Below are positions 1-4,710 of a stretch of DNA of 7,231 nucleotides, piece after piece (positions within the stretch are counted from its first letter, which is position 1; every line of letters starts with the position of its first letter). The notes under the pieces are model-generated. The model was not told the DNA's origin, searched no databases, and was given only the letters and a program-made list of their open reading frames with translations. This DNA is from CAZFBR01 sp035353495 [NCBI: uncultured bacterium] (GTDB taxonomy: Bacteria; DAOPZR01). Location: the NCBI GenBank assembly GCA_964517215.1, contig CAZFBR010000180.1, positions 1 through 7,231 of the forward strand, in the 5' to 3' direction. The position numbers were made by a program, and so were the translations under genes.

Positions 1-329
1 TCGATCTTCTCCAGCACCGTCGCGGTGTAGGGCGGGACGAAGCCCGCGAGAATCTTCGAGGCGCAGGTCACCGTCTGGCCGGCGAGGCAGAGATTGTCCT
101 TGACCGCCACCGGCACGCCGTACAGCGGCAAACCCTCCGGTCCGCGCTGCGCCAGTTCCGCCGCGCGCGTCCTGGCGCGGTCGGCATAGGTCTCCAGAAA
201 CGCACCCAGTTCGCCGTTGCGCCCGGCAATGACCGCCAGCGACGCTTCCACCGCATCCTGCGGCCGCACCGTTCCCGCCGCCAGCTGCGCGCGCAGCGCC
301 CGGGCGTCGGCCAGGTTGAGCGTGCTCAT
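1..329 (-). CDS. gatA: Asp-tRNA(Asn)/Glu-tRNA(Gln) amidotransferase subunit A, N-terminal part
   Basis: Catalytic amidase subunit of the cytoplasmic GatCAB complex, which converts Glu-tRNA(Gln) and/or Asp-tRNA(Asn) to the amidated forms using ammonia from glutamine. Only the first 109 residues are in the window; the gene runs off the left edge (full proteins are about 480-490 residues). The visible part carries the amidase-signature opening around residues 70-80, GVPVAVKDN. K77 is the expected first residue of the Ser-cisSer-Lys catalytic triad; the two serines lie outside the window. The ATG at 327-329 overlaps the gatC stop as ATGA. No strong Shine-Dalgarno sequence precedes it, so translation is probably coupled to gatC. 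The match to GatA is clear; whether the enzyme serves Gln, Asn or both cannot be told from here. Confidence 0.96.
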   Translation of the reverse strand, partial: MSTLNLADARALRAQLAAGTVRPQDAVEASLAVIAGRNGELGAFLETYADRARTRAAELAQRGPEGLPLYGVPVAVKDNLCLAGQTVTCASKILAGFVPPYTATVLEKI

Positions 330-616
330 TCGATAATCCGCGGCACGCGATAGAAATCGCCGCTCCGGTCGGGCGCATTGGCCAGCGCCGCGTCCGCCGG
401 CAGCGACGGCCGGGCTGCATCCTCGCGCATGACATTCTGCAGCGGCAGGACCGTCGCCAGCGGCTCAATCCCGGTGGTATCCAGTTGGTTGAGTTTGCCG
501 ATATACGCCAGAATGTCACCCAGCGTGCGCTGGTAGCCCGCCGCCTCCGCGTCCGTCAGTTCAAGCCGCGACAGGCGCGCCACATGCCGCACCGTGTCAA
601 GGGTAATATCCGCCAT
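326..616 (-). CDS. gatC: Asp-tRNA(Asn)/Glu-tRNA(Gln) amidotransferase subunit C
   Basis: Small GatCAB subunit, 96 residues, the usual length. In the family it wraps around and stabilises GatA at the GatB interface. Diagnostic stretches are the N-terminal helix HVARLSRLELT (about residues 11-21), LGDILAYIGKLNQLDT in the middle, and the C-terminal NAPDRSGDFYRVPRIIE. The frame is open upstream to 712, but the ATG at 614-616 is chosen because it begins the conserved MADITLDTV start, has a purine-rich GGAAGAAG about 6 nt upstream, and lies downstream of a strong promoter whose -35 box sits at the top of that extension. It shares an ATGA overlap with gatA, so the two form an operon. Confidence 0.97.
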   Translation of the reverse strand: MADITLDTVRHVARLSRLELTDAEAAGYQRTLGDILAYIGKLNQLDTTGIEPLATVLPLQNVMREDAARPSLPADAALANAPDRSGDFYRVPRIIE

Positions 617-637
617 TATTCTTCTTCCGGAGCAGGT

Positions 638-670
638 TTGGCCATACTGCAGCCCGGCGGCCAAGCCGCC
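638..670 (-). promoter_or_regulatory. Two competing hairpins in the gatC leader
   Basis: The predicted leader RNA starts with a perfect 6-bp stem, GGCGGC/GCCGCC (arms 665-670 and 656-661), closed by a 3-nt loop. An alternative 6-bp stem, TTGGCC/GGCCAA, pairs 659-664 with 638-643. The two share 659-661, so they cannot form together. No U-tract follows, so this is not a classical attenuator; a role in RNA stability or ribosome access is only inferred. Confidence 0.3.
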
Positions 671-683
671 ACAACATGGAACT

Positions 684-712
684 ATTGTAGTTGGTTCAAC
701 GCATGCTGTCAA
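684..712 (-). promoter_or_regulatory. Sigma-70-type promoter of gatCA
   Basis: Read on the minus strand, TTGACA (712-707) is followed by exactly 17 bp and TACAAT (689-684), an almost perfect vegetative promoter. The predicted transcript start is near 677, giving a leader of about 60 nt before gatC. It begins 15 nt after the thioredoxin stop codon, so gatCA has its own promoter even if some thioredoxin transcripts read through. Confidence 0.85.
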
Positions 713-727
713 ACCGCGGGGAATTAC

Positions 728-1060
728 TCAGCTAACATATGCTGCCAGAATGGTTTGCAGTTCTTCCCGTGAGCGGAACCCCAGCCAGGAATCGGCCTGC
801 TTGCCCTGGTTGAAGAGGACCAGCATGGGCACGCTGCGAATGGCAAAGCGTTCACGCAGCCGCGGGCTGACGTCAACATCAACCGCCGCCACCGCCAGGG
901 TGCCGGTCATCGTGGCAGCGCATTGTTCAAGCACCGGCCGCTGCATCCGGCAGGGTGCGCACCATGCCGCCCCGAACTGCACCAGCACCGGCCCGGCGCG
1001 TTCGTTCACCAGTTCATCGAAATCGGCATCCGTGAGTTCCCGTACCGCGTCGTCCGCCAT
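728..1060 (-). CDS. Thioredoxin-family protein with WCAPC active site
   Basis: A 110-residue single-domain thioredoxin, the full family length, with no signal peptide and therefore cytoplasmic. The redox motif is W33-C34-A35-P36-C37 and the cis-proline is P78 in SVPML. Three positions differ from standard thioredoxin when aligned to the E. coli protein: the buried Asp26 is Gln28, Trp28 is Gly30, and Lys57 is Ala59. The alanine in WCAPC replaces the common glycine. An extra cysteine lies at 47. Disulfide reductase chemistry looks intact, but the proton-relay residue is missing, so redox potential or partners may differ. AAGGGG lies 6 nt before the ATG. It is transcribed divergently from the epimerase and lies upstream of gatCA. 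I avoid the name trxA because of these substitutions. Confidence 0.92.
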   Translation of the reverse strand: MADDAVRELTDADFDELVNERAGPVLVQFGAAWCAPCRMQRPVLEQCAATMTGTLAVAAVDVDVSPRLRERFAIRSVPMLVLFNQGKQADSWLGFRSREELQTILAAYVS

Positions 1061-1070
1061 ACGCCACCCC

Positions 1071-1099
1071 TTGCCTTTTGCCGAATGATTGTCTATAGT
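1071..1099 (+). promoter_or_regulatory. Promoter of the epimerase gene
   Basis: TTGCCT (1071-1076), a 17-bp spacer and TATAGT (1094-1099). The predicted start is near 1106, giving a leader of about 31 nt. Its -35 box lies inside the thioredoxin leader, next to that gene's ribosome-binding site, and its start site lies within the thioredoxin -10 box. Confidence 0.6.
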
Positions 1100-1100
1100 A

Positions 1101-1129
1101 ATTGTACCATGTGACGGTCAGGGGGTCAA
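1101..1129 (-). promoter_or_regulatory. Promoter of the thioredoxin gene
   Basis: On the minus strand, TTGACC (1129-1124), a 17-bp spacer and TACAAT (1106-1101). The predicted start is near 1094, about 33 nt before the ATG. The -10 box lies one base from the opposing -10 box of the epimerase promoter, so polymerase can occupy only one of the two at a time. Confidence 0.75.
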
Positions 1130-1136
1130 TCGTTTT

Positions 1137-2249
1137 ATGCACTGCTTGGTTACCGGCGGCGCCGGTTTTATCGGGTCACATCTGACGGATGCCCTGATCG
1201 CGCAGGGGCATGCCGTGCGCATTGTCGACAGTTTGGTGGAGCAAATTCATCCGGGCGGCACCCCGCCCGAGTACCTCAATCCCGCCGCTGAATTCATCCG
1301 GGCCGATGTGCGCGACCGCGCCGCCATGACCCGCGCGCTCGCGGGCATTGACACGCTCATTCATCTCGCCGGCGCGGTCGGGGTCGGCCAGTCGCAATAC
1401 CAGATCGAACACTACACCGGCGTCAACGCCACGGGTACCGCAACGCTGCTTGACCTCATTGTCAACGACAAGCTGCCGGTCCGGAAGATAGTGGTCGCCG
1501 CATCGATGAGCAGTTACGGCGAAGGGCTGTACCGCTGCCCCGCCTGCGGACCGGTGCGCCCGGGCGACCGGGATGAAGCCGACCTGCGCGCGGGGATCTG
1601 GGAATCGCGCTGCCCGCACTGCCGCGGTGCGCTCACGCCCATCGGCATGCCTGAAGACGGGGTGCAGGACGCGCGGTCGGTCTATGCGCTCAACAAGAAA
1701 TGGCAGGAGGAACTGGTGCTCTGCGTCGGGCGGACCTACGGCATCCCCGCTGTCGCGCTGCGCTTTTTCAATGTCTTCGGGCCGCGGCAGTCGCTCTCCA
1801 ACCCCTACAACGGCGTCGCCGCCATCTTCATCAGCCGGCTGAAGAACAACCAGCCGCCGGTGGTCTATGAGGACGGGAACCAGTCGCGCGACTTCATCGC
1901 CGTCAGCGATGTCGCCCGGGCGATCATCGCCGCCGCCACCACCCCGGGCGCGGACGGACTGGCGGTCAACGTCGGCAGCGGCGTGCCGCGCGGGATCGCC
2001 GGCATTGCCCGCACCCTCGCCCGGCTCATGGGCAAAGAGATTGCCCCGCAGGTGACCGGCACCTTCCGCAAAGGGGATACCCGCCACTGCTTCGCCGACC
2101 GCACGCGGGCGATGGAAAAACTGGGACTGCGCGAGCTGCGCGACTTTGACGACGCCATGCGCGAACTGATTGCCTGGAGTGCCGGGGCGGAAGCGGTCGA
2201 TCATTTCGCCGAGGCCGCCGCCCTGCTCGCCCGCCACAAACTGCTGTAA
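1137..2249 (+). CDS. NAD-dependent nucleotide-sugar epimerase/dehydratase with Cys4 insert
   Basis: A 370-residue extended short-chain dehydrogenase. The Rossmann motif TGGAGFIG is at residues 6-13, an acidic residue D31 ends the second strand (expected for NAD), the catalytic serine is probably S123, and the YxxxK pair is Y183/K187. RDFIAVSDVA (251-260) is the usual sugar-nucleotide-binding segment. Between the serine and the tyrosine lies an insert with C134-x2-C137 and C159-x2-C162, a likely zinc ribbon. I recall this arrangement from a subgroup that includes dTDP-L-rhamnose 4-epimerase-like enzymes, but the substrate cannot be fixed from sequence. A role in surface polysaccharide precursors is inferred. 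The ATG at 1137 is chosen because it begins at the Rossmann strand and has AGGGGG 11 nt upstream; the longer frame from a TTG at 1089 would start inside the -10 box. Confidence 0.93.
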   Translation: MHCLVTGGAGFIGSHLTDALIAQGHAVRIVDSLVEQIHPGGTPPEYLNPAAEFIRADVRDRAAMTRALAGIDTLIHLAGAVGVGQSQYQIEHYTGVNATGTATLLDLIVNDKLPVRKIVVAASMSSYGEGLYRCPACGPVRPGDRDEADLRAGIWESRCPHCRGALTPIGMPEDGVQDARSVYALNKKWQEELVLCVGRTYGIPAVALRFFNVFGPRQSLSNPYNGVAAIFISRLKNNQPPVVYEDGNQSRDFIAVSDVARAIIAAATTPGADGLAVNVGSGVPRGIAGIARTLARLMGKEIAPQVTGTFRKGDTRHCFADRTRAMEKLGLRELRDFDDAMRELIAWSAGAEAVDHFAEAAALLARHKLL

Positions 2250-2324
2250 CCGCAGCCGCGGCGTTGCTGCCGCAACGGTGGCAATTCGGCACCGGATGTT
2301 CTTCCGCCCCGGGCCCGCTGCCCT

Positions 2325-2345
2325 GCATAAGTTAATAAGTTATGC
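2325..2345. repeat. AT-rich inverted and direct repeat between convergent genes
   Basis: Arms GCATAA and TTATGC flank a 9-nt centre, and AAGTTA occurs twice (2329-2334 and 2337-2342) eight bases apart. It is an AT-rich island in a GC-rich gap between the epimerase and the lipoprotein gene. No U-tract follows and no promoter pair is convincing. Its role is unknown. Confidence 0.35.
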
Positions 2346-2369
2346 TCCGTCCCCGGGTTGCCTGCGGGC

Positions 2370-2405
2370 AAAAAAAAGCCCTTCCGCCGGCAACGGCGGA
2401 AGGGC
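2370..2405 (-). terminator. Strong intrinsic terminator of the lipoprotein gene
   Basis: A perfect 12-bp stem, GCCCTTCCGCCG (2378-2389) paired with 2394-2405, closes a 4-nt loop. On the minus strand it is followed by eight T residues (2377-2370). It begins 12 nt after the lipoprotein stop codon. There is no T-run on the plus-strand side, so it acts for leftward transcription only; no intrinsic terminator for the epimerase is visible. Confidence 0.93.
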
Positions 2406-2417
2406 GGCAACTCGTAC

Positions 2418-2852
2418 TTATTCGATGGTGGCGTTCTCTGCGTTCAGCGTCATCTTGGTGATTTCAGTCAGCTTGAGGCCTTCATAAACGTGCTCTGCAC
2501 CCGTGGCGTCAACCGCCTTCAGGTCCCAGGTGGCGACATCCGCCTTGTAGCCGGCAAAATTGATCGGCGTGCTCGCGCCGTTGGTCAGCGCTTCGCCGCC
2601 GGTGATCATGTTCTCTTCCCAGGACTTCGTCGTCGTCGGGGACAGATAGAGCTCCTTGATGTCGTAGCCGGTGGCGTTGACCAGCGTGAAGTTGAGCGCC
2701 GCATTCGTACCCGCCGGTGCCGCCGCTGCATCCGCCGCCGGAGCTGCCGGAGCCGGCGCCGCCGCCGGTGCCGCCGGTTCACTGTTGCCGCCGCATCCCA
2801 TCAGCATCATCAACGCCATCATCGCCAAAACACCAACCAACACCTTCTTCAT
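2418..2852 (-). CDS. Small lipoprotein with Ala/Pro linker and C-terminal beta domain
   Basis: A 144-residue predicted lipoprotein. Residues 1-19 form a signal peptide (Lys-Lys, then a Met/Leu-rich core) ending in the lipobox L17-M18-G19-C20. Residues 25-48 are a low-complexity Ala/Pro linker. Residues about 52-144 look like a compact beta domain with FTLVNATGYDIKELYLSP, a central TWDLKAVDATG and a final EGLKLTEITKMTL. I recall the pattern of TGY-I-KE-Y-SP followed by WDL-VD-G and EGLDLT from small uncharacterised secreted bacterial domains, but cannot name a family with certainty. GGGAGAGGGA precedes the ATG at 2850-2852; the frame extends upstream but that extension would hide the signal peptide. 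It ends at a strong terminator. No function is assigned. Confidence 0.9.
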   Translation of the reverse strand: MKKVLVGVLAMMALMMLMGCGGNSEPAAPAAAPAPAAPAADAAAAPAGTNAALNFTLVNATGYDIKELYLSPTTTKSWEENMITGGEALTNGASTPINFAGYKADVATWDLKAVDATGAEHVYEGLKLTEITKMTLNAENATIE

Positions 2853-2904
2853 AAATTGTTCCCTCTCCCTGCAAAATGGTTGCCCCGGTAAAACCGGATG
2901 GAGG

Positions 2905-2933
2905 TAGATACCATACCTGCCCCGGAACTGCAA
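2905..2933 (-). promoter_or_regulatory. Possible promoter of the lipoprotein gene
   Basis: On the minus strand, TTGCAG (2933-2928), a 17-bp spacer and TATCTA (2910-2905), with TG one base upstream of the -10 as in extended -10 promoters. The last -10 base is A instead of the near-invariant T, so this is tentative. A 5-bp hairpin, CCGGT/ACCGG (2885-2897), would lie at the very start of the transcript. Confidence 0.35.
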
Positions 2934-2972
2934 CCGGTATTGCCCCGCGCAAGACAACCCGCCCGCGCTGCG

Positions 2973-3119
2973 CTATTCCGGCGCGGCCGGCGGCGCGCTT
3001 TCCGCCACCAGCCGCCGCAGGCGCTGCCCGCACAGCACACAGCCGGGCGCCAGCACCGCGCAGGGCTGCTGCCGCACCTGACAGGTGCCGTTAGAGTTAT
3101 GCGGACAGTCCCAGGCCAT
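2973..3119 (-). CDS. Small Cys-rich protein, 48 residues
   Basis: This very short gene begins 4 nt after the stop codon of the MerR-type regulator. The product has five cysteines at 5, 13, 20, 27 and 30, in the order DCPHNSNGTC (4-13), PC (19-20) and GCVLCG (26-31), followed by a basic then Ala/Pro-rich tail. The opening MAWDCPHNxNGTC and the later PGCVL resemble small uncharacterised Cys-rich proteins I recall from anaerobic bacteria such as Geobacter relatives. The spacing suggests a small metal or Fe-S site, which is inference. AAGGG about 9 nt upstream lies inside the regulator's last codons, consistent with translational coupling. There is no signal peptide. It could alternatively be a chance frame, but the cysteine pattern and tight spacing argue against that. 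Confidence 0.7.
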   Translation of the reverse strand: MAWDCPHNSNGTCQVRQQPCAVLAPGCVLCGQRLRRLVAESAPPAAPE

Positions 3120-3123
3120 GCGG

Positions 3124-3915
3124 TCAGCCCTTTGCCGCCAGCGTATGGTCGGCGTAGTAGGCGATCGCCGCGGCCATGAAATCAGCGAAGTTTTCGCCGT
3201 AATTCTCGTAATATTTGCGGAACCGCGGATCGTCGGCGTACATCTGCCCGAGCCCCTTGTACGAGTTTTCGTCGGGCGTCCAGAAATTGAGGATCCACCG
3301 GTAATGCGCATCGACAAGGCGCTGGATTTCCGGATCACTGACCGGACGGTCCCGCAGCGTCGCCATGGTGCGCGCCGCCGCGTCTGCTTCGACGCTGATC
3401 GCCTGCAGCCGCTCCTTCGACATGTTCTTCGTCTTGCGCATCGACTCGGCCCATGCCGCCGTCCCGCCCCAGCGCTGTTCCGCTTCACGATGCAGCGCCC
3501 GCGCTTCGTCGCGGGAAAAACCGTCATACAAATCGAGAATCTGTTCCTCATCCATGCCCATTTGCCCGTTCTCCTCCAGACGCCGCAGCGTCGTGTCGAT
3601 TGTCCGCAGCAACCGCTGCGTCTGCTGCTGCCGCGCCGCCAGCGCGGCGCGGTGCTCGCGCAGCGCCCGCCTGATGTCAAAATCGCCGGCCGTCAGCAGT
3701 TCCCTGATCCGTGTCAGCGGCAGTTCCAGTTCGCGATAGAACATGATCTGCTGGAGCAGCAGCAGCTCGCGCGCACCGTACAGCCGGTACCCCGCCGCCG
3801 TCCGCTGCGCGGCGCGCAACAGCCCCAGCTGGTCGTAATGGTGCAGGGTGCGCACACTCACCCCCGCCATCTTCGCCACCTGCCGTACCGTGTACAACTG
3901 CCGCTGACGTTTCAT
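3124..3915 (-). CDS. MerR-family regulator with TipAS-like effector domain
   Basis: A 263-residue transcription factor. Residues 7-75 are a typical MerR winged helix-turn-helix (YTVRQVAKMAGVSVRTLHHYDQLGLL, then AAGYRLYG). About 80-118 is a charged dimerisation helix. Residues 120-260 match the TipAS ligand-binding domain of TipAL/Mta-type regulators, ending GLGQMYADDPRFRKYYENYGENFADFM (221-247). Such proteins activate transcription by realigning promoters with long spacers when they bind hydrophobic drugs or peptides. There is no cysteine anywhere, so covalent capture of thiopeptides, known for TipAL, is not possible through a thiol. The ATG at 3913-3915 is preferred; an in-frame ATG at 3933 would lie upstream of the -10 box. 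The gene's own promoter has a 19-bp spacer, so autoregulation is likely. It is followed by the Cys-rich gene; no efflux pump is adjacent. Confidence 0.92.
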   Translation of the reverse strand: MKRQRQLYTVRQVAKMAGVSVRTLHHYDQLGLLRAAQRTAAGYRLYGARELLLLQQIMFYRELELPLTRIRELLTAGDFDIRRALREHRAALAARQQQTQRLLRTIDTTLRRLEENGQMGMDEEQILDLYDGFSRDEARALHREAEQRWGGTAAWAESMRKTKNMSKERLQAISVEADAAARTMATLRDRPVSDPEIQRLVDAHYRWILNFWTPDENSYKGLGQMYADDPRFRKYYENYGENFADFMAAAIAYYADHTLAAKG

Positions 3916-3921
3916 ACCGGC

Positions 3922-3952
3922 AGTATACACCATGCCGCAACGTGAGGGTCAA
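3922..3952 (-). promoter_or_regulatory. MerR-type promoter with 19-bp spacer
   Basis: On the minus strand, TTGACC (3952-3947), a 19-bp spacer and TATACT (3927-3922). The overlong spacer is the hallmark of promoters activated by MerR-family proteins, which bind between the boxes. The half-site-like CCCTCACG follows the -35, but a clean dyad is not visible. Only 6 nt separate the -10 from the regulator's ATG, so transcription should begin at or next to the A of ATG, giving a leaderless mRNA. Confidence 0.75.
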
Positions 3953-3957
3953 GACCC

Positions 3958-3986
3958 TGCCGGAATATTTTATGCAATTGCCGGAA
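3958..3986. repeat. Direct repeat TGCCGGAA, 21-bp period
   Basis: TGCCGGAA occurs at 3958-3965 and 3979-3986, two helical turns apart, in the AT-richer gap just upstream of the MerR-gene promoter. It could be a protein-binding site; with only two 8-bp copies, chance is possible. Confidence 0.3.
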
Positions 3987-3996
3987 ATGGCATTGG

Positions 3997-4710
3997 TTAG
4001 ACCGCAAGCTGCCGCCAGCGGACGATCTGTGCGGGTGATGCGTACCAGGGATTGGTGCGGCTGGGCACGGATTCGGCAAACACCAGTCCGCGGGTCGGGT
4101 CGGCCTGCAGCCAGCGGCTGTCGCCAAGGTACACCATGCAGTGAATCCCGCTGGCAGTGACCATGATATCACCGGGCTGCAGCATATCACCACCGAGCGT
4201 ATTGAGCGTCACCTGGTCCATCACCGCGACCGTCGTGCCCGCTTCGCCGTCGCGCAACGCAGCCGCCGACTGGTCGTGCCACCAGAGCCGTACCGCCGTG
4301 GCCACCGCCGCGGCATTGCCGTGGGTCAGCCCCAGCCACAGATTGGCGTCGATGAACCCGCGCCGGACCAGGCCGGAGCAGTCGATTCCCAGCCGGCTCT
4401 CGCCGCCCCACAAATAGCTAACCCCTGCGTAACCAGCAAGCGCCTGCACATACGCCGCCCGCAGTTCCGGGGTTGTTACCGGCCGGCTGCCAACAGTAAA
4501 CCAACCGCCAGCCGACACAATCACCGCCACCAGCAGCCAGCGCAGGGAGCGCGACCGCCGCCCGCGCCAGAGCAGCCAGGCCAGCATGCCTGCCGTCAGC
4601 GCCAGCCAGCTCGCGCGTAACAAGAGCCGGTTGACCGGGCAGAGTGTGAGCAGCGCCCAGAGTATCCCCAGCAGCCATTGCCGCCGCTGGCTGAGCGAAA
4701 ACGCGTTCAT
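3997..4710 (-). CDS. Membrane-anchored NlpC/P60-family cysteine hydrolase
   Basis: A 237-residue protein with three N-terminal hydrophobic segments (about 11-24, 31-48 and 56-72), then an NlpC/P60 papain-like domain (about 83-235). The motif YLWGG (99-103) followed by GIDCSGLV gives the nucleophile C111; the catalytic His is H190 in GIHCMVYLG, and the third polar position aligns with Q202. PGDIMV (179-184) is the usual segment before the His. The family cleaves peptidoglycan stem peptides or related amide bonds in the envelope. An NlpC/P60 domain on a multi-span anchor, instead of a signal peptide with SH3 or LysM domains, is unusual. The start at 4708-4710 overlaps the upstream stop as ATGA. 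It is last in the uvrC-linked operon; no clear intrinsic terminator follows. Confidence 0.88.
   Translation of the reverse strand: MNAFSLSQRRQWLLGILWALLTLCPVNRLLLRASWLALTAGMLAWLLWRGRRSRSLRWLLVAVIVSAGGWFTVGSRPVTTPELRAAYVQALAGYAGVSYLWGGESRLGIDCSGLVRRGFIDANLWLGLTHGNAAAVATAVRLWWHDQSAAALRDGEAGTTVAVMDQVTLNTLGGDMLQPGDIMVTASGIHCMVYLGDSRWLQADPTRGLVFAESVPSRTNPWYASPAQIVRWRQLAV

Noticed and set aside
1176-2237. Long minus-strand open frame (353 codons) opposite the epimerase.
   Set aside because: It is an effect of GC-rich codon use in the epimerase; its Arg/Ala/Gly-rich product has no recognisable domain and the plus-strand enzyme is unambiguous.
2255-2280. Hairpin CGTTGC/GCAACG just after the epimerase stop as its terminator.
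   Set aside because: Only 6 bp and no T-tract on the plus strand.
2325-2346. A rightward promoter with TATGCT as -10 box.
   Set aside because: There is no acceptable -35 at the right distance and no plus-strand gene downstream.
3085-3945. Plus-strand open frame of 286 codons opposite the MerR-type regulator.
   Set aside because: The product is Arg/Pro/Gln-rich with no family resemblance; it mirrors the codon bias of the real gene.
3958-3996. Possible intrinsic terminator after the NlpC/P60 gene (TGCC/GGCA with a bulged extension).
   Set aside because: The stem is short and no T-run follows on the minus strand, so it is not supported as a terminator.
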